A stretch of 18,766 bases of DNA from assembly GCA_004335835.1 (NCBI GenBank), contig RWJK01000222.1, forward strand, positions 9,266 through 28,031. Reading direction: 5' to 3'. Both the position numbers and the translations under genes were made by a program. Numbering within the stretch: the stretch's first letter is position 1; each line of letters opens with the position of its first letter. The notes beneath the pieces are model-generated. The model did no database searches, had not been told where the DNA came from, and worked only from the letters and a program-made list of their open reading frames with translations. Positions 1-10,361 of the stretch are shown here, piece after piece. Origin of the DNA: Scenedesmus sp. ARA3. Lineage: Eukaryota; Chlorophyta; Chlorophyceae; Sphaeropleales; Scenedesmaceae.

Positions 1-88
1 CAGGGCCAACACCACACCTGATCAGGGCCACCACCACACCTGATCAGGGCCAACACCACACCTGATCAGGGCCAACACCACACCTGAT
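1..88. repeat. 22-bp tandem repeat, four copies
   Basis: Four head-to-tail copies of a 22-bp unit (CAGGGCCAACACCACACCTG plus AT), with one A/C difference in the second copy. Each unit junction forms the palindrome TGATCA. The array starts at the first base of the window, so it probably continues to the left. No gene is associated with it; a minisatellite is the simplest reading. Confidence 0.9.
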
Positions 89-1829
89 CATCTGCAATTG
101 CAGACGCACCAGTGCATGGCGTTGCACAGCCCCAACAACCTGCGTACAGCAATCACACAACGCACGTCTTCGTACAAATGAAATGGCTCCATGCACGTCT
201 TGCACCGGGTGCTGATCTATCAAACACACCTCCAAAAAAGAGCATCACACCCGATTCCACGCACACAGTTTTATCCTCTGCTGCACGCATGCGCACAGGC
301 ACACACACCTGACAACAGTTGAGCCGAAAGACGAAAGCATGGGTGGCAGCGACTCAACATGTGAGGCAGCAGCACGGCAGCAACGGAAGCACCAGGCGAC
401 ACCACTACTACATAAAGCACAGCAAGCGTGGATCCAACCGGGGTTGTATTTGTATAGCAAACAGCCTGCACCAGTCTCAGCTAACATGAACATCCAGCAA
501 TGCGAGCATTGCAGCAGCAGCACGTGCACCCTTCATGCACAGTAGTAGGCGCTGCTATAATGCACGTAACAACAGCACAGCACGCGACACAACAGCAGCG
601 CGGTTGATCGCAGCAAAGGCCCAGCCAAAAGCATCCTGGAAAGGCCATATGATTGGTTCAGTCACTGGTCCTGATCAGCCGTCAAGCATGCCAATGAACC
701 TGCATGCACCCTGCTTGCACATGGCGTATGCAAGACTCTCGATTGGTTCCGTCAACTCTACCCCTGACACAACACAAAATGATCCAAGGTGCTACTAGCT
801 GAGCACGCCCGTGCATGCATGCAAACATCCACAGGCGCGCGCCACCTGTTGGGATCACACACCGCACATTATGCAGCAGACATCCGCAAACACAGCAGCA
901 GGAGCTGCCTGTCTGCGCTGCTGCTGCTGCCTTTGTTGAGGGTCACAAAAGCCTAAGCAGCCTAGCACACCACAGCGTCAAAGCCGACAGGTGGATCTCA
1001 GGCTGAGCTGTCACTGTTTTGAAAAATCGAAAAGTAACAGCTGCTCCTCAAAAGCTCAGGCAGAGCTTCGTCACACAGCAGCCCCCAAAAACCAGACAGA
1101 CACCTAACAACCGAAAGCATTAGTAAAGTACTAAGATTCGACATGCGTCATCCACTAGCTGGATTAGCCCATGTCATCTAATGCTGTTATGACGGCTGCT
1201 GTCGACAACACACTTGTCATACACCAGGTTGTGACGTCAAGATCTAGTAGCTGTTTCTGAGAGCAGCTGATTGATGCGGCATACGCCGCAGTGCAGCACT
1301 ATGCACCGCGGTGCAGTGCAATGCAGCAGCAACACAACACCTCAAGCAGACAGAACAGCAAACACCTGCCCCTATCGACGCACACCACACGCACCCTTGC
1401 TAGCTCTGCACGGTTACGACATTGGCAGTTGAAGCTGCCTGCATCTGCATGCTCACAGTAACAGCAGCAGTTGCAAACCCTCACACAGGCTTCAACTCAC
1501 AATGCAGGCTCTGCTGCTGAGTGAACCCCCCTGGTGGGCCTCAGCGATTCTTCCAGGCAGCAAAGACACCCCTAAACAACAGCACATGCAGCGACCTGAG
1601 ATCTGCTATGCTGTGCTGCGCCCCTGACAAATGGACTGCTGAATGTGGAAGCTGAATTGCAACATGCATGCTGCTCTTCAGTGACTGTCAAGCCAAGCAC
1701 TGACACCCAGCTGCCAAGCCTTTACTGCAGCAAATGCCCCGTGCTGTGTTTCTCAACGCGCGAGTAGCAAAAGCACAGTGCATGCGCGTGTCAACCCCTG
1801 CTTTGGGTTGTGCAGCGACAAGACTCTCA
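89..1829. other. Stretch without a recognisable gene
   Basis: About 1.7 kb in which I find no recognisable protein, RNA gene or mobile element. Open frames are short, present on both strands, and read as low-complexity Cys/His/Gln/Ala-rich translations typical of CA- and CAG-rich noncoding algal DNA. It could be intergenic, or intron or 3' sequence of gene A if that gene extends past 3457, but no convincing exon was found. Confidence 0.5.
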
Positions 1830-2200
1830 GCTGTACCGATGATGCATCAGACACCCTACTTTTGCTGCCTGTGTGCTTCCGGCCCCTCCAAAACCCTGGA
1901 CACACCTCACAAAACCCCTCCGAGCCCATTCAAGAACCCTACCCAGTCCCTGCAAAGGCAGACCTCACAAAAACCCCTCCGAGCCTGTACTAAACCCTTC
2001 TCAGGCATCACAAAAGCAGCTCAAAGCTGCCGGCTGCGGACAGTGCCTTCCAGCACATCACCACAGCTACAGACACCCTGCCTTAACTGCCTGTGTGCCA
2101 CCGGCCCTCAAAAAAGCCCAGCACACCTCCCACAACCCCTCCGAGCCCATACCAAACCCTTCTCAGGCCTCACAAACGCAGCACACAACTGCCACCTGCC
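1830..2200. repeat. Diverged copies of the gene A 3'-end repeat
   Basis: Two degraded copies, at about 1840-2020 and 2056-2190, share the block CCTCACAAAACCCCT-CCGAGCCCAT-caaacccttctcaggc with the 262-bp repeat further right. They lie about 220 bp apart and differ at many positions, so they look older than the near-identical copies at 2959-3561. The block CCGAGCC followed by a CTTCTCAGGC-type block is visible twice within the first copy, suggesting an internal sub-repeat. Confidence 0.65.
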
Positions 2201-2958
2201 GGCGTTGCCTCCCAGCAAGTCATCACAGCAGCTACAAGACATAAAGTCACGTGCGTGGCAGCGAGCACTGCTCGAACATGCCACGCAAGCACAGCAGCTG
2301 TGCAGTTCAGCACTGCCAGATGTACGTGCTGCACAGCAACCCCCAGCTTCACGCAGGATGCGGTATGGGGGCTGTTGTGAGCATGCACCTGTGCCTGCAT
2401 CGAAACTGCAGCAACTGCCAGCTAGTGCTTTTCAGCAAAACTGCCAGCAACCTGAGAGCGAATGCGCTGCTATACAAACGGCGCACCACTGGAAAAATGC
2501 AGCGTGCTCCTCACGAAATTGGAGCTCACAAAAACTGGACACCGCCCAAGCCCAGGTGCCTGGAGAAAACTGGCAGCCCTAGCAGTTTCCGTGCCATCAA
2601 TGGTTTGTACAAACTTGGTGTAACTGCCATGCTGAATAACCACTGCACATATAATTTATGCCAGTCCATGCAAAGGGCACTCACACAAAGCTGTACGTGC
2701 CTGGCACATCATACTGCACAAGGAGAAAGCAACAGCAGCAGCAAAAGCAAAGCGGCAGCAGCGGCAGCAGCAAGGCGTCAGCCAGTGTGTTACGCGCGTT
2801 TGGTGTGACAGAAGCAGCTGACCAGCAAGCAAGGAATGCAGTAGCTGGCATACCATAGCAGCAGTCACAGTATACCGCACTTGCAGGCCGCATTTGCCGC
2901 CACTTCAGACCTCAGACACCGCTTGGCACAAGCATCAACAACCAATCACCCCGAAAGC
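2201..2958. other. Unassigned stretch between repeat copies
   Basis: No recognisable gene. It is CAG-rich; a short imperfect CAG/GGCAGC run lies near 2727-2777. A plus-strand open frame ending at 2582 passes through part of it but has repeat-derived and low-complexity content. If gene A has a further 3' exon, it would have to lie here or further left; none was identifiable by homology. Confidence 0.4.
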
Positions 2959-3561
2959 CTCACAAGCCACGCACCTGCCACGTCTTGTAGTCCTCCCCCG
3001 CTGCCTTGTCAGCAGCAGCCAGCGGCCCCACCAGCCACAATTGCTTTGCATTGTGCAGCGGCTAGGCACACAGCTGTACTCATGATGTGCATCACACCTT
3101 ACCTTGAAACCTGGTATGTGTGCTGCCGACCCCTCCAAACCCTCAACACACCTCACAAAACCCCTTCCAGCCCATATCAAACCCTCCTCAGGCCTCACAA
3201 AAGCAAGCAAGCAAGCAAGCTGTACAAGCCACGCACCTGCCACGTTTTGTAGCCCTCCCCTGCAGCCTTGTCAGCAGCAGCCAGCGGCCCCACCAGCCAC
3301 AATTGCTTTGCATTGTGCAGCGGCTAGGCACACAGCTGTACTCATGATGTGCATCACACCTTACCTTGAAACCTGGTATGTGTGCTGCCGACCCCTCCAA
3401 ACCCTCAACACACCTCACAAAACCCCTTCCAGCCCATATCAAACCCTCCTCAGGCCTCACAAAAGCAAGCAAGCAAGCAAGCTGTACAAGCCACGCACCT
3501 GCCACGTTTTGTAGCCCTCCCCTGCAGCCTTGTCAGCAGCAGCCAGCGGCCCCACCAGCCA
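2959..3561. repeat. 262-bp tandem repeat overlapping gene A 3' end
   Basis: Two full copies (2959-3220 and 3221-3482) and a partial third (3483 to about 3561). From about 3011 onward the first two copies appear identical over more than 200 bp. The third copy is the end of the last exon of the subtilase gene. The other two therefore carry duplicated terminal coding sequence, including a donor-like TGGCAG|GTGCGT on the minus strand, followed by noncoding flank. Each full copy also contains a short AAGC/GCAA run. Confidence 0.9.
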
Positions 3562-4560
3562 CAGCTGAAACTTGTGCTGCTTTTTCGGCTGTACAGCAAC
3601 CTTGCTCAGCACCCTGTCATCTTTTGCATCCCGGGTCCTCACACTGCCATTGAAATCGGTTCCATAGTAGGACCATAGCGTGGTTGGGTAGTCCCTGGAA
3701 GGCTGCATGTAGCGCCAAACTTGCCCGAGCTGCTTGCCGCGTTTGAAGCCGCCAATGCATGGCGGTTTAGCAGCCGCCGGTGCAATCCACGCTAGCTCGC
3801 CCTGCGGTTTAGCGCTGCTGGTGTCCTTGCAGGAGTCTGCTTCAAACAGCATGAGCTGCATGTTGACTGCTGGGCGGCTGAGTGCGGCTGAGATCATCAG
3901 TGCGCCATTCCCTTCCTTGAGGTCTTGCAGCGGCAGCGTGTATTGCTTTGCAGGGTCAGCTGCATTGTAGATGCAGCGATCCACATGCGGCTGATACAGG
4001 TAGCCATCTTGGTTGATAGGCCCTGCCACTGCTGCATCACTGTATAGCTCCCGTGCGAATTCGGTATAACAAACGCGCAGCAAGCTCTTCAGGATCTGCC
4101 TGGACTTGTCCGCGTGCTCGGCGAAATTTGGTGTCGGCAGCAGCGGCAGCATTGTGTAGTTTTGGGAGAAGCCTTGATACGGCACCACCAGCGGTACAGG
4201 GCGGTACGGCAGGGTCCCGGTGAAGCCAGTCAAACGTGACAGCCGAAAGTTTGACTGGCCGGACTCAAGCCTGATGTTGCTGGGGGTGGCCTTGCCAGTA
4301 GGTGTGGCTGTGATGTAGCCTGAGAAGAGGTTGGGACCGTCCCGCAGCTGCTGGGGAAGGGTGAAGGTGACCTGCAGGATGAGCATGGGCGCAACGGCAC
4401 AACATAGTCAACAGCATGTAATACAGTGAGCATCAATCGCAGGTTTGCACCGCCTGTTTTGCAACATTTCATCAGAGCTTTTTGAATTGGATACCGACAC
4501 AACGTCAACAATGCTACACGGCAGCACAGTTCATCATGGTCCACCGCACGGGAGCGCTAT

Positions 4561-4616
<56 letters not shown>

Positions 4617-5815
4617 TTGCTCACCTGCACCTCGGCCTTCTGCCCTGGCTGCACCACCACCTGGCTGGCTGCCTTCCCTGCAACCATAAAACGGACAGTT
4701 GCCCCAAGCGGCTGCAGCAGCTGCTCAGGATTACTGACAAACCACGTGTCTTTGAGTGACACTGCTGCAGCAGGCTGGTGGGCTAGCTTGTATGTGATGG
4801 GATAGCTGACTCCCGCATTCGTCAGAGAGAGTGTCAGGGTTTGGCTCGGCTGGTTGGAGCGCAGCAGCAGGTGTGTGGGCTCGGCACGGGTTGGGTTTTC
4901 TATTGCTGCGTCCACTTGGATGAGACCTGCAGTTGCAAGCATTGGTAGCAAAGGGCAGTAGCAGTAGCAGCAGCAGTGGCAACAGCAGTGTCGGTGGTAT
5001 GCTTGCAGTCCTGCAGTGAAACTGCAGCATGCAAAGCATCCAGCCCCTGGCACGTTACCATTGTGTGTGCTTAGTCAACTGCCGCAGCGCCATGCATACA
5101 TAACATGGCACCACTGTTGCCGGCAGGCACACTATGTGTTTTTGCAGCTTTCTCTGCTGACGTTGTCATACTGCCGATGCTTAGCCCAACAGCCTCACTA
5201 ACTGTGGTGTGCAGCTGCAGCACCCACCTGCCCCAACACGAGCTACTGGCTGCGCCCATCCTTTGACCTTGGACCATGCAATCGGCTTTGCAGTAGACAC
5301 AAACGCAGCATACGCAGCCTGCTGCTGCGGCGCCTTCTTTCCTAACACCCCAGCCACATCTTTGGCATGTGCCGGCAGCAATGAGCTCACTGGCATGCTT
5401 GCAGAGCTTGCGGCTAGCCGCCGTCTACCCCCTGCTGCTGCTGCTGCTGCTGCTGAGCTTGCAGCAAGCCGCCTCCGACCCCCGGCTGCTGGCGTCGCTG
5501 CTGCTGCTGCTGCTGCTGAGCTGCTGTGCAGCCGCCGCCCACCCCCTCCTGCTGCTGCTGCTGTTGTGCTGCTGCGCAGCTTGAAGCCGCCGCGGACTGC
5601 AGCAAGCAGGGACGCCATGCGCAAATGCCTGGCACCTCCTGCCGCAAATGATGCGGACTTTTTGTTGTCTGTAGCAGCTGCTGCTGCCAACTCCAGGCCG
5701 CCAATTGTGTCCGGCTCTGCGACTGCGTGCTGTGTCTTTTTGCTGTTGCTGGCGCGTTCTGCTTGCTGGGAGGACCAGTGCTCGGGGCGAGCTTGGCGCC
5801 ACAGCGCAAGAGCAC

Positions 5816-5848
<33 letters not shown>

Positions 5849-7917
5849 ATATGCCGTCACATATTACATCTTCATTTTGCTTGTGCGCAATTCACATGTG
5901 GGCAGGTGATGCCAGCCTGGCACCCATTTCTCTGCTGCTAGCTGTGCAAGTGCAGCTGCCACAGATGAGCATGACACACATCAGCAACCTCACTGCGCGC
6001 AATCTCAGTAGGCAAGTCGCTCTTTCGCTGGCACATCCACAATATAGCAGCAACAGCAGCAGCATCAGCCGCAGCGCCACTCACCAGCCACTCACCAGAT
6101 ACAAAGGGCGCTGAGTATGACGTGCCGTCCACGTCAGCATATGCATCGCCTGACGAGGCCGTGTGCACAGAGCTGCCTGGAGCAGCAATGCTGGGGTTCA
6201 TCTCCAGGGTGGCAGCCTGCAGGGTCAAACATAGAGTCAAGATAATAAAGTCAAACATAAGACAGTCAGACATAACACTTACATTTGCATTGCTGCTTTG
6301 CAGTGTTAAGGTGTCGACACCAGCAAGGCAGCTTCTGCTGCCATCTGCAACAGGGCAAGACCAGCACAACAACCTCCACAGTGCATAAACAAGCATGACA
6401 CAGCGTTGACCGCAGGGCACACAATGCTGCAGCAACAGCGCAAGTTGCAGGCAGCAACAGCATTGTAAGAACGTCACAGCGCCACTCACCCAACCCCAGG
6501 AGCTGTACATAGCAGGCTCCACGACCACGCTGCTGCACAGCTCGCCAAATTTAACAGCACATGCCAGCAGTGTAAGAGTTATCCACAATACAATAACAAT
6601 AATAACAGAGTACAGCAGCGCCACTCACCAGCCCCCAGGAGCTGAACATCGCCGGCTTCACAACAACACTACTGCGCTGCTCCCCACTCCACACCGCCCC
6701 CGCCAACAAATAGCCGCAAGTAACATCAAACAACATCAAAATAACAGTGCCAGCACCACTCACCGGCCCCCAGGAGCTGAACATTGCCGGCTTCACAACA
6801 ACACTGCTGCGCTGCTCCCCACTCCACACCGCCCCCGCCAACAAATAGCCGCAAAGTAACATCAAATAACATCAAAATAACAGTGCCAGCACCACTCACC
6901 GGCCCCCAGGAGCTGAACATTGCCGGCTCCACAACAACGCTGCTGCGCTGCTCGCCACTCCACACCTCCCCCACCAACAAATAGCAGCAACGTAACATCG
7001 AATAACATCAAAATAACAGTGCCAGCACCACTCACCGGTCCCCAGGAGCTGAACATCGCTGGCTCCACAACAACGCTGCTACGTTGCTCCCCGCTCCAAG
7101 CAGCCCCCGCGAGCCTCACTCCAGGTGCCTTCAGCAGAGCCAACCCCACTTGATTGGGCACACCCCAAATTGGAATGGGAGGCACCTCATCAAACGCCAT
7201 ACTGATCCACGGGGTGCTGCGGTTGTGATACAAAATCACTGCTGCTGCGCCGGCGGCTGCAGCCGTATCTACTTTGGCCTGGAATGTGCAGTTGCCGCGG
7301 ATTACTAGGGCGATGTGCCCTTTGAGTTCGGCTTTATTGGTGATGGGTAGGCAGCCGTTGATTGGCTTTGCAGGGATGATCTTCAGAGGAAACTTCAGGC
7401 CAGTGTAGCGAGCCAGCAGCGGCGGCATGGCGGCTGCGATCGCTGACGTCAGCATCTCAGGAGGCAGCGCGTCTGGATGGAACAGCAGCAGCAGCAGCAG
7501 GAGCAGTGGTAGTGGCAGAGGGAGCACAGTCAGCTGTGGGCGGCAGGTTGATGACATCTGGAGGTTTCGTGGCAACTGCTGCGTCATTGCAGTCAACGTT
7601 CAGAGATATTTCCAGCCTCACGATCACTTGACAACCGCATCTCTGCAACGACACCAGCGCGCAAAACCTATGTACGTGAGGCAGACCTGCACCTGCAGCA
7701 GCAGATGGCTGCTCAACATCAAACTCAGCTGCCTGTTGGATACTGGCACCGTACGCTGCTGCAGGCACTCACCAACACTGGCCTGCTTGCTGCCGTTGAT
7801 TAGCAGCGGCGGCTCCATCTTCAGCGCCACATTGCTCATGTGGATGTTCACATCCACAGCAGCACTGGACAGCACGCCACGCGCAGCCACACCACCCTCC
7901 GTGAACCACGGGCCTGT

Positions 7918-7974
<57 letters not shown>

Positions 7975-9704
7975 TTAGTCCAGCACACATGTACTCAACG
8001 TTGGGGATGGTGGGCAACAGGTGCTCATACTTGGACGCCTGCTAATGACCGCAGCTGCTGCAATGAAATGAAACAGGCCAGGCTGCAGCACTGCTTCTGC
8101 TTACATATAGTGGGAATGCCTTGGCACTGGGCGAGCCTCGCTCACCAAAGGCACCGTCGTTGCCAGACGCAATCGCCACCAGCGCGCCGCGCTGCATTGC
8201 AGACCCCAGCACGTTCGCATAGCGCATGTCTGTGTAGCTCCCAGACCGGAAGTCCCCATATGACAGGTTCAACACATCTGCGCCATCTTCAGATGCCTTT
8301 CGGATGGCTGCGAGTGTTGCATTGGTGCTGACGCTGCCTTGCGCTTTACAAGAGCCTGACACCTTGTATGCGAGGATCTGCGCCTTGTAAGCTACACCAC
8401 GCCTGCAGCACACAGCAGCACACAGCAAAGGGTCAGGCCCGTATCCTGCTGTTGCCGCTAGTTGGCAGCAGGCAATGTGGTTCTGTCGAGCCGCTTTGTA
8501 AAGCAAGCAGCAGCAGTACACTACTGCAGCACTGCTGGAGTGGAGTGCGTCAAGCGCACGCTTCATCTGCTGCACTCATGCTGCCGTCAACTCAACGCCC
8601 AGCTATACTGCAGATGCACAGGATTAGACCAACTGCTGCTGCTGCTGCTTACCAGGGTCTATTACTGAAGAAGCTTGCGTCGCCTGCCGCAACACTGGCC
8701 ACCTGTGTGCCGTGACTCGCCTCGTGCGCCAAGCAGTCCATCTGCACCACGATCAGAGAGGATAACACCGTGCGCCACAGATTTGTCAGCACTAGCAAGG
8801 CCTTGACAAGGTTATCGTGTTACAAGGGAAGGGAAGCAAACACCCGAAGGTGATCCACTTGCGTTGCTTTTGGTTCACGTGTTGCAGAAACCCACAACCA
8901 AGTCTGCACTAGTGAAGCAGGTGGGGGTAGTTGAGTGCAGCTGCATGCTGCAGGCGACGTAAGACGTGTTGAGAGTCCAGCTGTGTGATGTTTAGGTGAG
9001 GTGGCAGTGTAACTGCCAAGCGCAACTGCTGTTGAGCCCCTGCCAGTGACAGACTCTGAGAGTAAATGGCTGATGACGACAATGCAAAGGAGTCTTCACA
9101 TGCTGATGATCAACACCTAAGAGTGAGTGCTGTGCTTGCTATACACATGTAAAACCCGGCGACAGGACCGATTCCGGCATGCTGCTAGTGCTGCTGCTGC
9201 TGCTACTGCAATGGCCAGGCTACTGCGACTCACAGGGTCTCCATCAGGCCGGTATCTGCCAGACTCTGTCTCGCCAACAAAGTCCCAACCCTTAACGACT
9301 CGGCAGTTCTTGCCCTGTCCCAGCCCAGTGCAGCCTCCAAACACTGGATGCTTCCAGTTCAGTCCCCTGCAACCGACGCAAACAGGCGCCAAGCAGCAGC
9401 AGCAGTGAGCAGGAAGGTGGCCCAGCAGCGTGCCACTTACAGCTGGGCGTTTCGGAGCAGGCACGTAGCAGAGTAGAAGTTATAGCTTGACTTACGAGTC
9501 CATAATAGCGATCTTGATGCCAGCCCCGTTCAGCTGCAGCCTGGTCTGTGCTGCGCCAACGCCGGTGGTTGAGTAGCTAATAGGGATCGGCACACTGCTT
9601 GAAACATTTGATGGAACGGATGCTGCTCCATCTGCTGCTGCGAGCGCTGCCCATGCTACGCTCAGCACCAGCCAGAAACAGCAGCAGGGTTGTTGTCGAG
9701 ACAT
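3457..9704 (-). CDS. Secreted subtilisin-like serine protease (S8) with PA and Fn3-like domains, ten exons
   Basis: Exons, 5' to 3' on the minus strand: 9704-9496, 9366-9234, 8741-8653, 8402-8146, 7913-7773, 7472-7036, 6216-6096, 5815-5228, 4926-4625, 4371-3457. All junctions are GT-AG and in phase, giving about 1063 aa. Residues 1-24 are a hydrophobic signal peptide (FWLVLSVAWAALAAA), so secretion or vacuolar targeting is expected. The triad is complete: Asp69 in IAIMDSG, split by intron 1; His124 in SHGTQVA; oxyanion Asn225 in ASGNDG; Ser455 in GTSYSAP. A PA domain (about 315-390, with IRGNCTFQAKV) interrupts the catalytic domain, as in Vpr-like or plant subtilases. Residues 544-602 are an Ala/Ser/Arg low-complexity insert after the catalytic Ser. 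The region from about 740 on is Fn3-like (VTFTLP...SGYI). The family hydrolyses peptide bonds; the substrate is unknown. The His motif departs from the usual GHGTHVAG. The 3' end is uncertain because the last about 80 nt lie in a repeat, and a donor at 3498 could extend the gene leftward. I am sure of the family, fairly sure of exons 1-9. Confidence 0.88.
4563..4613. repeat. (CAG)17 microsatellite in gene A intron 9
   Basis: A pure run of seventeen CAG triplets (CTG on the coding strand of gene A). It begins about ten bases inside intron 9, immediately downstream of the donor CAG|GTGAGC at 4625/4624. It is not translated in the exon model. Confidence 0.95.
5379..5575 (-). repeat. CAG-derived coding low-complexity insert in the protease
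   Basis: On the coding strand this in-frame part of exon 8 gives residues 544-602 of the protease: three Ala runs of about seven, separated by Gly-Gly-Arg-Arg-Arg-Leu-Ala-Ala-Ser-Ser blocks. The blocks are near copies of one another, so the insert grew by unit duplication, not only triplet slippage. It lies between the catalytic Ser segment and the AYAAFVSTAKP segment that resembles the usual subtilase AMMNTAKP. The boundaries are approximate. Confidence 0.7.
6485..7110 (-). repeat. About 136-bp tandem array of the exon 6 tail plus donor in gene A intron 6
   Basis: Five copies. The rightmost is the true end of exon 6 (donor at 7036/7035). Four more have equivalent donor positions at 6900, 6764, 6629 and 6490, with spacings of 136, 136, 135 and 139 bp. 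Each copy holds about 75 nt of exon-like sequence (SSVVVEPAMFSSWGP or a close variant), a GTGAGT donor, and about 60 nt of intron with an ATAACATCAAAATAACAG-like block on the plus strand. The copy at 6490 is the most diverged. No copy includes the acceptor of exon 7. Confidence 0.93.
7919..7972. repeat. (CAG)18 microsatellite at the gene A intron 4 acceptor
   Basis: Eighteen CAG triplets on the plus strand, read as CTG in the gene. The run ends about five bases before the acceptor CACAG at 7914, so it occupies the place of the polypyrimidine tract of intron 4. Confidence 0.95.
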
Positions 9705-10361
9705 GTCCCTGCGGCTCCCAGCGGGTTCCCGATCCGGTCAACTGCTTCCTAAAGCTATCTAAAAGCTAAAACAGTCAAACTGGTTACAGAACAGCCCCTG
9801 CCTGTGCTGTTCATTTTCCGGCCGAGACGGGTGCACTGCATAAGAGCCGGATAAGGCGTTGTCACCGCATTTCGGGCTCTATTGATGGTGTGAAAGTCTG
9901 CTGTTGAAGGCGGGTGGTAACGGGCGGGGCGAAGATAAGGCGCTGAGAAGGTGTGTGGTCAGAGCCCCAGCCTGAAGCCTCGTCATGAACTTGTGGGCCC
10001 CAATAATCGACTATATTGTTCTAAAAGCCATTCATGTGCTTGTTTCAGGACGGCTTCAGGTGTCACCGCTGATGTATGCTCAGTCACTGCTGCTGTCCTG
10101 CTCACGTCAACCACGTGAGCGTAGGAGGATTGCCCCTGGGTGTACGTTTCAGAACGTTTCTGCGTGATTTCGCTTCTACAAGGAACACATTTGCAGCATT
10201 TAGGCACGAACGTGTAAATGCGTGGCGTCCTGCAGGTTGAAGCAAGCCACCCACACAGGTGGTCAGGCCCTGCCGGGCATGACCGCACACTCACAGCTTC
10301 CACAAGCACGATCGCAACGGCTATGTATACGAACACATCACCAACATGCAGCAAGTTCCAT
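9705..10361 (-). promoter_or_regulatory. Intergenic spacer: gene A 5' flank and gene B 3' flank
   Basis: This 657-bp spacer separates the gene B stop from the gene A ATG, both minus strand. It has a GC-box-like GGGCGGGGC at 9922-9930 and two exact direct repeats GATAAGGCG at 9850-9858 and 9934-9942, 84 bp apart, which could be promoter elements of the protease gene. A minus-strand TGTAA, the usual chlorophyte polyadenylation signal, is at 9788-9784; it could end gene B transcripts, but it lies only 80 bp before the gene A ATG. No TATA box was identified. The role is inferred. Confidence 0.4.

Noticed and set aside
1734..2582. Plus-strand open frame of 282 aa
   Set aside because: Its translation is built from the degraded tandem repeat (repeated KPFSG, PLRA blocks) and low-complexity sequence, with no domain or hydrophobic pattern of a real protein.
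5209..6114. Plus-strand open frame of 301 aa
   Set aside because: It is antisense to protease exons 8 and 7 and is kept open by CAG/CTG runs giving poly-Ala.
6485..7110. CRISPR-like array of regular repeats
   Set aside because: The whole 136-bp unit is repeated without unique spacers, and it is homologous to an exon end in a eukaryotic gene.
9983..10354. Minus-strand open frame of 123 aa just after the STPGR stop
   Set aside because: It starts eight bases past the stop in the probable 3' UTR, has no recognisable motif and a Cys-rich random composition. It could be an uncharacterised small protein, but nothing supports that.
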